Assembly (NCBI RefSeq): GCF_029407905.1
Contig: NC_073642.1
Coordinates: forward strand, 1,426,001 to 1,490,000
DNA length: 64,000 nt
Source of the DNA: Bubalus kerabau
Taxonomy: Eukaryota; Chordata; Mammalia; Artiodactyla; Bovidae
Direction of reading: 5' to 3'
In this document: one piece after another, positions 14,437 to 27,652 of the stretch
Position numbering within the stretch: the first letter of the stretch is position 1
Layout of the letters: each line of letters begins with the position of its first letter
Made by a program: the position numbers and the translations under genes
Notes under the pieces: model-generated
Told to the model about the DNA's origin: nothing
Databases searched by the model: none
The model's input: only the letters and a program-made list of their open reading frames with translations

Positions 14437-17400
14437 GTCTCACGAGGAAATTCGAGACGTAGCCTCGATGGTGGTGCCACATGCCGAAAGACCGCGATTT
14501 CCCGATCCGCTCTTGATAAGAACGCGATGCCCAGACACCTATTCGAAGATAGTGTGGATGAAGGCACAACACGAAGGGGCACTGACACCCCCGTGCATCA
14601 TCCGGAAAAGAACGCAGGTTACTCTTACAGCTCAACAAGTGCCTGTCACCTAGTGAACAACTCGAGAGGCAAGCGGAGGTCCATTCCTGCACACAAGACG
14701 AGGCCTGACTCACATCTCCCAACTATGCAGGGGGCTGCGATCGGAATCAGAAATGGAGAGGAACCCTGAGGTTCCTGCCTCCCCTCGAGATGAGGCCTCC
14801 TTCCATTTCACCAAACCCAGTGGAGTCCCGAGAGGTCTTTCCCAACTCCACAGTATCCCTGACTTCTCAGAGGCACCTGGAGAATCTCCCTGAGGTCACC
14901 GGCACAAGTTGAGGGAACACAGGTATTCTTGCCAAGACCCGAGAGAGATCTTGAGAGTCCTTCTTCAACGCGTCTAGAGGCCTGATTCCCCTACCATGAC
15001 TCGAGAGCAATGACGCTCTCCCCTCGCCACACGCATCGAGACGTAACTTCCCTGGCGCCACATAAGAGGCTCCCTGAGCTCCCCGTCGTACCTCCTGAGA
15101 AACCAACACAGGCGCTGCAGCTCGGTAAAACCACCGAGACCCCCCGTCATCGTGAGATGAGGGCCTTCTTTTCCTGCATGTCCTGGAGTGCAATCCCGAG
15201 TCCTCTCTCCAAACTCCAGAGGAGGCTTGACTCCCTTTAGTCCACTCAGTGGGCTCCAAGAAATACCCGTCGAGACTCGAGAAGAGAGAGAAGTCCTTTG
15301 TTTCCCCTCGAGATGACGCCTGACTCCCGGGTGAGTCTGGACTGCAACCGCAAGATCCCAGTCATCCCTTGAGAGGAATATTAGGTCCTAGACACAAGCC
15401 TGGATGAGGTCTCTTTTGCCCTGCAGTGACTCGATCGCAACCCCCAGCTCTCCCTCGCAACTCGAATGGAAGATTGGGCTTCCCTGGGCCAACACAAGAG
15501 GAAGCCAGAAATCCCCTTCGTAACTCGAGAATCCCGCTGCAACTCGAGAAAAACCACGTGTTTCCAACGTCATCCCAAGATGAGGCCCTTGCCTGCTATG
15601 GCATCTCAAGAAAAGTACCACGTTCCGTCTTGAAGTGTGAAACGGTACTTTGCACCCTTGATGCAACACCAAATGTTCCCGGACACGCCGGTCTCACTCG
15701 ACAGGAACACCGAGGTTCCCGCACCACTTCATCTGAGCACCTTCTCCCCTCCTGTTCGAGACAGGAGGGTCTATTCCCCTGCTTTGTTTGGAAGGGGTTC
15801 CCCACATTCCCGGCGCACCTCAGGATGAGGCCGGTCTCACGAGGATATTTGAGACGTAGCGTCGTGGGTGGTGTCACATGCCGAAATACACCGATTTCAC
15901 GGCCCACTCTTGAGAAGAACCCGATGCCCGGACACCTCTTCGAAGGCAACCCTGTGGACAAAGGCACAAAACGAAGGGTCACTGACACTCCCGTGCATCA
16001 TTCGGTAAAAGCCGCAGGTTCCACACACAGCTCAACAAGAGGCCTGTCATCCCATGAACAACTCGAGAGGCAAGCAGAGTTCCATTCCTCCACTCAAGAC
16101 GAGGTCTGACTCTCCGGTCCCAACTCTGAAGGGACCCTGCGATCGGAGTCCGAAAAGGAGAGGAACCCTGAGGTTCCTGTCTCCACTCGAGATGAGGCCC
16201 TCTTCCATTACCCCAAAAACAGTGGAGGCCCGAGAGGCCCCTCCCAAATCCATAGTATCCCGACTTCTCAGAGGCACCCTTAGAAGCTCCCTGAGGTCAC
16301 TGGCACAAGTCGAGGGAACACAGGGTTTCCTGACACAACCCGAGAAAGACCTCGAAAATCCTCCTTCAACACGTCTTGAATCCCGATTCCCCTACCATGA
16401 CTCGAGAGCAATGACGCGTTCCCCCTCACCACTCGCATGGAGACTTGACTTCCCTGGCGCCACACGAGAGGCTCCCTGAGCTCCCCGTCATACCTCGTGA
16501 GAAATCCCACACTGGCTCCCCAGCTCCAGAAAACCCACGAGACGCCTCCGTCATCGCGAGATGAAGGCCTTCTTTTCCTGCATGGCCTGGAGAGCATCTC
16601 GAGGCCTCTCTTCAAACTCCACAGGAGGCCTGACTCCCTTTAGGCCACTCTGTGGGCTCAAGAGATACCCGTTGGGACTCAAGAGGAGAGCGGAATTCTT
16701 TGCTTCCCCTATATACCAGGCCTGACTCCTCAGTTGAGTCTGGAATGCAACCCCGAGATCCCTGTCGCCCCTGGAGAGGAACATTAGGTCCTAGACACAA
16801 GCATAGATGAGGTCTCATTTGCCCTGAAGTGACTCGAGAGCAATCCCCTTCTCTCCCTCGCAGCTCGAATGGAAGAATGGACTTCCCTGGGACAACACAA
16901 GAGGAAGCCTGAATTCCCCGTCGTAATTCGAAAATCCCGCCGCAACTCGAGAAAAACCACGTGGTTCCCCCGTCATCGCAAGATGAGGCCCTTGCCAGCT
17001 ACAGCGTCTCAGGAGAAGCCCCACGTTCCATCTTGAAGTTTAAAATGATAATTGGCAACCTTGATGTTACCACAAAAGTTCCCCGACACCCTGGTCTCAC
17101 TCGAGGGGAACACCAAGGTTCGGTGCACCGCTTGTTCTGAGCCCCTTATCCCCTCTTGATCGCGACGGGAGGGTCGATTACCCTGCTTTGTCTGGAAGGG
17201 GTTCCGGACCTTCCCGGCGCACCTCAGGATGAGGCCGGTCTCACGAGGAAATTCGAGACGTAGCCTTGTGGTTGGTGCCACACGCCGAAAGACCCCGATT
17301 TCCCTGTCTGCTCTTGATAAGAACCCAATGCTAGGACACCTCTTCGAAGGCAATCCTGTGGACGAAGGCACAAAACGAAGGGGTCTGACACCCTCGTGCA

Positions 17401-18549
17401 TCGTGGGAAAAGCCCGCAATTTCCACATACAGATCGACAAGTGGCCTGTCACCCCATGAACAACTCGAGAGGCAAGAGGAGTTCAATTCCTCCACACAAG
17501 ACGAGGCCTTACTCTCCTGTCCCAACTCTGCATGGACACTGAGATCCGATTCAGAAATGGAGAGGAACCATGAGGTTCCTGCCTCAACTCGAGATAAGGC
17601 CCTCTTCTACTGCACCAAACCCAGTGGAGTTCGGAGCGGCCCCTCCCAACTGCACAGTATCCCTGACTTCTCAGAGGCACCCTGAGAAGCTCCCTGAGGT
17701 CACGGGCATAAGTCGAGGGAACCCAGGGTTTCCTGCCATAACCTGAGAAAAACCTCGAGAGTCCTTCTTCATGCGTCTTGATGCCCGATTCCTCTACCAT
17801 GACTGGAGAAAAATGACGCGCTCCCCCTCGCCACGCGCATGAAGATCTGACTTCCCCGGCACCACATGAGAGGCTCCCTGAGCTCCCCATCATACCTCGT
17901 GAGAAACCCCACACTGGCACCGCAGCTCGAGAAAACCCACGAGACGCCCCTGTCATGGTGAAATGAGGGCCTTCTTTCCTGCATGACCTGAAGAGCAATT
18001 CCGAATCCTCTCTCCAAACTCCAAAGGAGGCTTGACTCCCTTTAGGTCAGTCCGTGGGCTCCAAGAGATACCCGTCGATACTCAGGAGGAGAGCGGTGTC
18101 CTTTGCTTCCCCTCGAGATGAGGCCTGACTACGAGGGTGAGTCTGGAATGCAACCCTGGATCCCTGTCGCCCCTGGAGAGGAACGTTAGGTCCTGGACAA
18201 AAGCCTAGATGAGGTCTCTTTGGCCCTGCAGTGACTCAAGCGCAACCCCTAGCTTTCCCTTGCAACTCGAATAGAAGATTGGCCTTTCTGGGCCAACACA
18301 AGAGGAAGCCTGAATTTCCAGTCGTAATGCGAGAAACCCGCCGCAAATCGAGAAAAATCATGTGGTTCCCCGTATTGCAAGATCAGGCCCTTGCCCTCTA
18401 CAGCATGTCAAGAGAAGTCTCACATTCCGTCTTGAAGTGCAAAACAGTACTTGGCACCCTTGATGCGACCCCAAATGTTCCCCTATATACCGATCTCACT
18501 AGAGGGGACACTGAAGTTCCCGGCACCACTTCATCTGAGGCCTTTCTCC

Positions 18550-19925
18550 TCTCCTGATCGCGACAGGAGGGTCGATTCCCATGCTTTGTCTGCAAGGGGT
18601 TCCCGACGTTCCCCGCGAACCTCCAGATGAGGCCGGTCTCATGAGGAAATTCGAAAAGTAGCCTCATGGTTGGTGCCACATGCTGAAAGATCCCGAATTC
18701 CCGGTCCACTCTAGATAAGAACCTGACGCCCGGACATCTCTTCGAAGGCAACCCTGTGGATGAAGGCACAACACGAAGGGACACTGATATCCCCATGCAT
18801 CATCTGGAAAAACCCGCCGATTCCACTCACAGCTCCAAATGTGGACTGTCACCCCGTGAACAACTCGAGAGGCAAGTGAAGTTGCATTCCTTCACACAAG
18901 ACGACGCCTTACTCTCCTGGCCCAACTCTTCAGGGACCCTGCGATCGGAGTCAGAAATGGAGAGGAACCCTGAGGTTCCTGCCTCAACTAGAGAAGAGGC
19001 CCTCTTCCATTGAACCAAACTCAGTGGTGTCCCGAGAGGCCCCTTCCAACACCACAGTATCCCTGAATTCTCAGAGGCTCCCTGAGAAGCTACCTGAGGT
19101 CACTGGCACAAGTCGAGGGAACCCAGAGTTTCCTGAAGTAACCCGAGAAAGAATTGGAGAGTCCTTTTTCAACGTCTCTTGTTGCCCGATTCCCCTACCA
19201 TGTCTCCATAGCAAGGACGCGCTCCCCTCGCCACAAGCAGGAAAACTGACTTCCCTAGTACCACACAAGAGGCTCCCTGAGTACCCCATCGTACCTCGTT
19301 GGAAAACCCACAGTGGCACCGCAGTTCGAGAAAAACCACAAGATGCCCCCGTCAAGGAGAGATGGGGGCCTTCTTTTCCTGCCTGACCTGGAGAGCAATC
19401 CCTGGTCCTCTCTCCAAACTTCACAGGACGATTGACTCCCTTTAGGCCACTCAGTTGGGTCCAAGAAATACCCGGTGCGACTCGAGAGGAGAGCGGAGTC
19501 CTTTGCTTCCCTCGAGACGAGGCCTGACTCCCCGGGTGAGTTTGGAATGCAATCCCGAGATCCCTGTCGCCCCTGGAGTGGAACATTATGTCCTAGACAC
19601 AAGCCTAGATGAGGTCTATTTTGCCCTACAGTGACTCGAGAGCAACCTCCATCTCTCCCTCACAATTTGAATGGAAGATTGGTCTTCCCAAGGTCAACAC
19701 AAGAGGAAGTCTGAATTTCCCATCGTAATTCGAGAATTCAGCCTAAAGTCTTAAAAACCATGTGGTTCCCCTTTCATCGCAATATGAGGCCCTTGCCAGC
19801 TAGAGTCTCAAGAGAAGTCCCACGTTCCATCTTAAAGTTCGAAATGCTACTTGGCACCCTTGATGCGACCCCAAAGTTCCCCAACATACCGGTCTCACTC
19901 CAGGGGAACACCGAAGTTCCCGGCG
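18550..19925. repeat. Long-range duplicate block of one monomer, partner 53948-55323
   Basis: One monomer aligns with 53948-55323 at a constant offset of 35,398. Shared rarities include ggaaaactgacttccctagt and the start of the 120-bp duplication. The match starts near gatcgcgacag and stops at the duplication joint. Confidence 0.8.
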
Positions 19926-20045
19926 TCTCCAGGGAAGTCCCATGTTCCATTCTTAAGTGCGAAACGGTAATTGACACCCTTGATGCGACCGCAAAAGTTC
20001 CCCGACACGCTGGGTTCCCTCGAGGGGAACACCGAGGGTCCCGGC
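19805..20045. repeat. Internal tandem duplication of about 120 bp (four 31-bp subrepeats)
   Basis: A segment starting gtctcaagagaagtccca at 19805 and ending cgaagttcccggc at 19924 is followed at once by a second copy starting gtctccagggaagtccc at 19925. The unit is about 120 bp, close to four 31-bp subrepeats. It lengthens this monomer to 1,521 bp. The two copies are clearly diverged, so the second was probably brought in by out-of-register crossover rather than by simple slippage. Confidence 0.8.
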
Positions 20046-22240
20046 ACCACTTCATCTGAGCCCCTTCTCCCCTCCTGATCGCGACAGGAGAGTCGATTCC
20101 CCTGCTTTCTCTGGAAGGGGTTCCCGGCCTTCCTGGTGCACCTCAGGATGAGGCCGGTCTCTGGAGGAAATTCGAGACTAGCCATGTGTGAGGTGCCACG
20201 TGCCGAACAACCCCGATTTTCCGGTCCGCTCTGGATAAGAACCCGATGCCCGGACACCTCTTTGTAGGCAACCCTGTGAGTGAAGGCACAACACGAAGGG
20301 GCACTGACACCACCGTGCATCATCCGGAAAAACCCGCAGGGTCTACACACAGCTCGACAAGGGGCCTGAGACTCCCTGAACAACTCGAGAGGCAACCAGA
20401 ATTCCATTCCTCAGACAAGACGAGGCATGACTCTCCTGTCCCAACACTGCAGGGACCGTGCAGTCGGAGTCAGAATCGGAGAGGAAGCCTGAGGTTCCTG
20501 CCTCCCCTCGAGATGAGGCCCTCTTCCATTGCGCCGAACCCAGCAGAGTCCCGAGAGGCCCCGCCAACTCCACAGGATCCCTCACCTCTCAGAGGCACCC
20601 TGGGAAGTTCCCTATAGTCCCCTGCAGAAGTCGAGGGAAACGAGGGTTTCCTGCCGCTACCCGAGAAAGACCTCGAGAGTCCTTCTTCAACGCGTCTTGA
20701 TGCCCTAGTCGCTTCCCATGACTCGAGAGTGATGACCAGCTCCCCCTCGCCATGCGCATGGAGACATGAGTTCCCTGGCGCTGCACGAGAGGCTCCCTGA
20801 GGTCCTCGTCATGCCTCGTGAGAAAACCCCCACGGGCGCCGCAGCCTGAGGAAACCCATGAGACGCCCCTGTCATCGCAAGCTGAGGGCCTCCTTTTCCT
20901 GCCTGGCCTGGAGAGCAATCCCGAGTCCTCTCTCCAAACTGAAGAGGAGGCTCGACACCCTTGAGTCCACTCATTGGGCTCCAAGAGATCCGTGTCGCGA
21001 CTTGAGAGGAATGCGGAGTCCTCTTCTTCCCCACGAGGCGAGGCCTGACTCCCCGGGGGAGTCTGGAATGCAAACCCGAGATCCCTGTCTTCCCTTGAGA
21101 GGAATATTAGGTCCTGGACACACGCCTCGATGAGGTCTCTTTGGCCCTGTAGTGACTCGAGCAGAACCCCCAGCTTTCCCTTGCAACTCCAGGGGAAGAT
21201 TGGGCTTCCCAGGGCCAACCCAAGAGGAAGCCTGAAATCCCCGTCGTTTTCGAGAATCCAGACGCAACTCGAGAAAAACCACGTGGTTCCAACGTCTTCA
21301 CAGGTTGAGGCCCTTGCCCGCTACAGCGTCTCCAGGGAAGTCCCATGTTCCGTCCTGAAGTGGGAAATGGTACTTGGCTCCCTTGATGCGACCCCTAAAG
21401 TTCCCTGAAACGCCGGGTTCCCTCGAGTGGAACACCTAGAGTCCCGGCCCCAATTCATCTGAGCCTCATCTCCCCTCCTGATCGCGACAGGAGATTCGAT
21501 TCCCGTGCTTTGTGTGGAAGGTGTTCCCGGCCTTCCCGGCGCACCTCAGTATGATGCTGGTCTCACGAGGAAATTCGAGATGAGCCACGTGTGTGGTGCC
21601 ACATGCCGAACGACCCCGATTTCCCGGTCCGCTCTTGAAATGAACCCGATACCCGGACACCTCTTTGAAGGCAACCCTGTGGGGGAAGGCACCAAATGAA
21701 GGGGCAATGACACCCCCGTGCATCCTCTGGAAACACCCGCAGGTTCCACACACAGCTCGACAAGGGGCCTGAGACCCACTGAACGACTCGAGAGGCAAGC
21801 AGAGTTCCATTACTCAGACAAGATGAGGCCTGACTCTCCTGTCCCAACCCTGCAGGGACCCTGAGGTCGGAGTCAGAAATGGAGAGGAAGCTGAGGTTCC
21901 TGCCTCCAATCGAGATGAGGCCCTCTTTCATATCGTCAAACCTAGTGGAGTCCCGAGAGGCCCCTCTAACTCCTCAGTATCCCTCACCTCTCAGAGGCAC
22001 CTGGGAAGTTCCCTAAGGTCCCCAGTAGAGGTCGAGGGAAACGAGGGTTTCCCACCCCAACCCAAGAAAGACCGCGAGAGTCCTTCTTAAATGCGTCTTG
22101 AGGCCCTAGTCCCTCCCATGACTCCAGAGCAATGACGCGATCTGCCTGGCCACACGCATGGAGGCCTGACTTCTCTGGCGCCGCACGAGAGGCTCCCTGA
22201 TCTCCCCATCATATCTCGTGAGAAACCCCACACTGGCGCC
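19990..22240. repeat. Satellite I variant B patch, copy 2
   Basis: Variant B diagnostics recur through this interval: gagactagcc at about 20172, the caaggggcctgaga form at about 20358 and 21760, and the B-type gggcttcccagggcc at about 21206. The GC excess is weaker than in the other B patches and fades after about 21,950, so this looks like an older or partly converted B tract. It begins immediately downstream of the 120-bp internal duplication at 19805-20045. Confidence 0.5.
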
Positions 22241-23386
22241 GCAGCTCGAGAAAACCCATGAGACGCTCCCGTCATCACGAGAGGAGGGCCATCTTTAACT
22301 GCATGGTATGCAGATCAAGCGTGAACCTTCTGTCCAAGCTACACAGGACGCTTGACTCCCTTTAGGCCACTCATTGGGCTCCAAGAGTTACATGTCGCGA
22401 CTCGAGGGGATATTGGAGTCCTTTGCTTCCACTCGAGACGAGGCGTGACCCACCGGGTGAGACTGGAATGCGACCCCGATATCCCTGTTGCCCCTGGACA
22501 GCAATACTACATCCTGGACCCAAGCCTAGATGAGGACTCTTTGCCCTGAAGTGACTCGAGAGCAACCCACAGCTCTCTGTGACAAGTTGAATGGAAGATT
22601 GGACTTCCTGGGCCAACACAAGAGGAAGCCTGAATTCCCTGTCGTAACTCGAGAATCCCGCCGCAACTCGAGAAAAACTACGTGTTTCCCTCGTCATCGC
22701 AATATGAGGCCCTTGCCCGCTAGAGCATCTCCAGAGAATTCCCACGTTCCGTCTTGAAGTGCGAAACTGTACTTGGCACCCTTGATGCGACCTCAAAAGT
22801 GCCGTGACATACCGGTCTCACTCGAGGGGACCACCGAGGTTCCCGGCACCACTTCATTTAAGCCCCTTCTCCCCTCCTGATCGTGACCGGTGGGTCGATT
22901 CCCCTGCTTTGTCTGCAAGGGGGCCCGATCTTCCCTGCACAACTCAGGATGAGGCCGGTCTCATGGGGAAATTCGATACGTAGCTTTGTGGGTGGTGCCA
23001 CTTGCTGAAAGACTCCAATTTCCCGGTCCGCTCTTGATAAGAATCCGATGCTCGGACACCTCTTGGAAGGCAGCCTTGAGTATGAAGGTACAACACGAAG
23101 GGGCACTAACACACCTCTGCATCATCCGGAAAAACGGGCAGGTTACATACACAGCTCGACAAGTGGCCTGTCACCTCGAGAACAACTCGAGAGGCAAGAG
23201 GAGTCCCATCCTCCAGAAAAGACGAGGCCTGACTCTCCTGTACCAACATGCAGGGACCTTGCGATCTGAGTCAGAAATGGAGAGGAACACTGAGGTTCCT
23301 GCTTCAACTCGAGATGAGTCCCTCTTACATTCCACCAAATGCAGAGGAGTCTCGAGAGGCCCCTCCAAACTGCACAGTATCCCTGA

Positions 23387-25447
23387 CTTCTCAGAGGCAC
23401 TCTGAGAAGCTCCCTGAGGTCGCAGGCACAAGTCAAGGGAACCCTGGGTTTTATGCAGTGACCCGAGAAAGACCTCGAGAGTCCTTCTTCAACCCGTCTT
23501 GAGGCCCGATTACCCTACCATGACTCGAGAGCAATGACGAACTCCCCCTAGCCATCTCATGGGGACCTGACTTCCCTGGCACCACACGAGAGGCTCCCTG
23601 AGCTCCCTCTCGTACCTCGTCAGAAACCCGGCACTAGCGCGGCAGTCTAGAAAACCCACGAGACGCCGCCGTCATCGCGAGATGAGGGCCTTCTTTTCCT
23701 GCATGGCCTGGAGAGGAATCCCGAGTCCTCTATCCAAACAGCACAGGAGGCTTGACTCCCTTTAGGGCACACAGTGGGCTCCAAGAGATACCCATCGCGA
23801 CCCAAAAGGACAGCAGAGTTCTTTGCTTCCCATTGAGACGAGGCCTGATTCCCCGGGTGAGTCTGGTATGCAAGCCCGAGATCCCTGTCGCCCCTAGGGA
23901 TGAACATTAACTCCTGGACACAAGCCTAGATGAGGTCTATTTTGCCCTGCAGTGACTCGAGGGCAATCCCCAGCTCTCCCTTGAAACTCGAATGGAAGAT
24001 AGGACTTCCCTGGGCCAACACATGAGGAAGACTGTATTCCCTGTCCAAACTCGAGAATCCCGCCACAACTCGAGAAACGCCACGTGGTTCCCCCGTCATC
24101 GCAAGATGAGGCCCTTGCCCCCTACAGCGTCTCAAGGGAAGTCCCACGTTCCGTCTTGAAGTGCAAAACGGTATTGGCACCCTTGATGCGACCTCAAAAG
24201 TTCCTCGACACACCGGTCTGACTCGAGGAGAACACCGAGGTTCCTGGCACCACTACATCTGGGCCCCTTCTCCCCTCCTGATCGCGACAGGAGGGTCGAT
24301 TCCCCTGTTTTGTCTTGAAGGGGTTCCTGCCTTTCCCGGTGCATCTCAGGATGAGGCCGGTCTCACGAGGATATTCGAGAAATAGCCTCGTGGATGGTGA
24401 CACATGCCGAAAGACCCCAATTTCCCGGTCCGCTCTTGATAAGATCCCAATGCCCGGACACCTCTTTGAAGATAACCCTTTTGATGAAGGCACAACAGGA
24501 AGGGGCACTGACACCCCCGGGTATCGTCCGGAGAAACCCGCAGGTACCACACACAGCTCGAGAAGTGACCTGTCACCCCGTGAACAACTGGAGAGGCAAG
24601 CAGAGTTCCATTCCTCCACACAAGACGAGGCCTGACTCTCCTGTTCGAACTCTGCAGCGAAACTGCGATCCGAGTCAGATCTGGCCCAGGGGAAGTCAGG
24701 AGAGGAAACATGAGTTTCCTGCCTCCACTCGAGATGAGGCCCTCTTCCATTGCACCGAACCCAGTGGAGTCCCGAGAGGCCCCTCCCAACTGCACAGTAT
24801 CCCTGACTTCTCAGAGGCACACTTAGACCTTCCTGAGATCACCGGCACAAGTCGAGGGAACGAAGGGTTTCCTGCCCCAACCCGTAAAAGACCTCGAGAG
24901 TCCTTCTTCAAGGCGTCTTGGGGTGCGATTCCCCTACCATGACTCAAGAGCAAAGATGCGCTCCCCCTAGCCACGCGCATAGAAACCTGACTTTCCTGGG
25001 GCCACAGGAGAGGCTCCCTGAGCTCCCCATTATACCTCGTGAGCAACACCACACTGGAGCCGCAGCTCGAGAATACCCACGAGACACCCCAGTCCTCACG
25101 AGATGAGGGCCTTCTTTTGCTGTATGGCCTGGAGAGCAATCCTGAGTCCTCTCTCCAAACTCCACAGGAGGCTTGACTCATTTTAGGCCACACAGTGAGC
25201 TCCAAGATATACCCGTCGCAACTTGACAGGAGAGCGGTGTCCTTGGCTTCCCCTCGAGACGAGGCCTGATTCCACGGGGGAGTCGAGAATGCAATGCCGA
25301 GATAGCTGTCGCCCCAGCAGAGGAACATTAGGTCCTGGACACAAGCCTAGATGAGGTCTATTTGGCCCTGCAGTGTCTCGAGAGCAATCCCCAGTTCTAA
25401 CTCGCAATTCGAATGAAAACTGGACTTCCCTGGGCCAGTTGAAGAGG
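23387..25447. repeat. Long-range duplicate block, second copy (partner 2166-4225)
   Basis: Second copy of the 2.06-kb block. It is followed within about 50 bp by variant B sequence that leads to the island edge. Confidence 0.75.
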
Positions 25448-25499
25448 AAGCCTGAATTCATCGTCGTCACTCGACAATCCCGCCACAACTCGAGAAAAA

Positions 25500-27652
25500 A
25501 CACGTGGTTCCAACGTCTTCGCAAGATGAGGCCCTTGCCCACTACGGCGTCTAAAGGGAAGTCCCATGTTCCGCCCTGAAGTGCGAAACGGTACCTGACA
25601 CCCTTCGTGAGAATCCCAAAAGTTCCCTGACACACCGGGTTCCTTCGAGGGGAACACCGAGAGTCCTGGCACCGCTTCATCTGAGCCCCTTCTCCCCTCC
25701 TGATCGCGACAGGAGAGGCGATTCCCCTGCGTGGTCCGGAAGGGGTTCCCGGCCCTCCCGGCGCACCTCAGGATGAGGCTGGTCTCACGAGGAAATTCGA
25801 GATGAGCCACGTGGGTGGGGCCACATGCCGAACGTCCCCGATTCCCCGGTCCGCTTTTGAGAAGGACCCGAGGCCCGGACCCCTCTTCGAAGGCAACCCT
25901 GTGGGTGAAGGCACAACACGAAGGGGCACTGACACCCCCGTGCATCATCCGGAAAGACCCGCGGGTTCCACAAACAGCTCGACGAGGGGCCTGAGTGCCC
26001 CTGAACAACTCGAGAGGCAAGCGGGGTTTCCTTCCTCAGACAAGACGAGGCCTGACTCTCCTGTCCCAACTATGCAGGGACCCTGCGGTCGGAGTCCGAA
26101 ACGGAGAGGAAGCCTGAGGTGCCTGCCTCCCCTCGAGGTGAGGCCCTCTTCCGTTGCGCCAGACCCAGCGGAGTCCCGAGAGGCCCCGCCAACTACACAG
26201 GATCCCTCACCTCTCAGAGGCACCCTGGGAAGTTCCCTAAGGTCCCCGGCAGAAGGCGAGGGAAACGAGGGTTTCCTGCCGCCATCTGAGAGAGACCTCA
26301 AGAGTCCTTCTTCAACGCATCTCGAGGCCCTAGTCCCCTCCCGTGACTCGAGAGCCATGACGCGCTCCCCCTCGCCACGCGCATGGAGACCTGACTTCCC
26401 TGGCGCCGCACGAGAGGCTCCCTGAGATCCTCGTCGTGCCTCGGGAGAAAACCCCCACGGGGGCCGCAGCTCGAGGAAACCCCTGAAACGGCCCAATCCT
26501 CCCGAGCTGAGGGCCTTCTTTTCCTGCATGGCCTGGAGAGCAATCCCGGGTCCTCTCTCCAAACTGAAGAGGAGGCTGGACTCCCTTGAGGCCACTCAGT
26601 GGGCTCCAAGAGATCCGGGTCGCGACTCAAGGGGAGAGCGGAGTCCTTGGCTTCCCCTCGAGAGGAGCCCTGACTCCCCGGGGTAACCTGGAATGCAAAA
26701 CCGAGATCCCTGCCTTCCCTGGAGAGGAATATTAGGTCCCAGACACACGCCTAGATGAGGTGTCTTGGGCCCTGCAGTGACTCGAGTGCAACCCCCAGCT
26801 TTCCCTCGCAACTCGAGGGGAAGATTGGGCTTCCCAGGGCCAACCCAAGAGGAAGCCTGAGATCCCCATCGTAACTCGAGAATCCACCGCAACTCGAGAA
26901 AAACCACGTGGTTCCCACGTCTTCGCAAGATGAGGCCCTTGCCCGCCACGGAGTCTCAAGGGAAGTCCCCTGTTCCGCCCTGAAGGGCGCAACGGTCCCT
27001 GACATCCTTCATGCGACCCCCAAAAGTTCCTCGACACGCCGGGTTCCCTCGAGGGTAACACCGAGTGTTCCGGCCCCACTTCATCTGAGCCCCTTCTCCC
27101 CTCCTGATGGCGACAGGAGAGTCGATCCCCCTGCGTTGTCTGGAAGGGTCCCCGACCTTCCCGGCACACCTCAGGATGTAGCCGGCCTCACTAGGAAATT
27201 TGAGACTAGCCCCGTGGGTGGTCCCACATGCCGAAAGACCCCGATTTCCCTGTCCGCTCTTGAAAAGAACCCGAGGCCTGGACACCTCTTCGAAGGCAAC
27301 CCAGTGGGTGAAGGCACAACACGAAGGGGCACTGTCACCGTCGTGCATCATCCGGAAACTCCCGTAGGTTCCACACACAGCTGAACAAGGGGCCTGAGAC
27401 CCCCTGAGCACCTCGAGAGGCAAGCGGAGTTCCCTTCCTCAGACAAGACGATTCCTGACTCTCCTGTCCCAACTCTGCAGGGACCCTGCGGTCGGAGTCC
27501 GAAACGGAGAGGAAGCCTGAGGTTCCTGCCTTCCCTGGAGATGAGGCCCTCTTCCATGGCGCCAAACCCAGCGGAGTCCTGAGAGGCCCCGCCAACTCCA
27601 CAGCATCCCTCATCTGTCAGAAGCACACTCGGAAGTTCCCTAAGTTCACCGG
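25500..27652. repeat. Satellite I variant B patch adjoining the island, copy 3
   Basis: The last 2.15 kb of the left array is strongly variant B. It has cgtggttccaacgtcttcgc near the start, gagatgagccacgtggg at about 25798, the caaggggcctgaga form at about 27387, and a dense CpG-rich run at 26070-26500. It follows directly on a variant A block that is copied from, or shared with, bases 2166-4225. Its right end is the array edge at 27652. The closest relatives in the window are the B monomers at 55323-58305. Confidence 0.6.

Larger units (their letters stand above)
1..27652. repeat. Bovine satellite I (1.715-type) tandem array, left block
   Basis: Head-to-tail array of about 19.6 monomers, all in one orientation and open at the left window edge. 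The landmark beginning ggtcctggacaca recurs at 1288, 2690, 4109, 5528, 6929, 8350, 9768, 11169, 12572, 13989, 15384, 16787, 18189, 19589, 21110, 22509, 23910, 25331 and 26734. The spacings are therefore 1,395-1,421 bp, apart from one of 1,521. Each monomer is itself made of diverged subrepeats about 31 bp long, many carrying a CTCGAG core. Monomer length and 31-bp substructure fit bovine satellite I; the name is from recognition only. The block stops abruptly at 27652, inside a monomer, where unrelated DNA begins. Both strands are unusually poor in stop codons, so many chance open frames exist; I do not regard them as genes. Confidence 0.9.

Noticed and set aside
1..27652. Dozens of open reading frames of 60-260 codons on both strands of the satellite I blocks
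   Set aside because: They recur with the 1.4-kb period, overlap on both strands and in several frames, break at random between monomers, and have no domain, start context or splice structure. They are a by-product of stop-poor 31-bp subrepeats.
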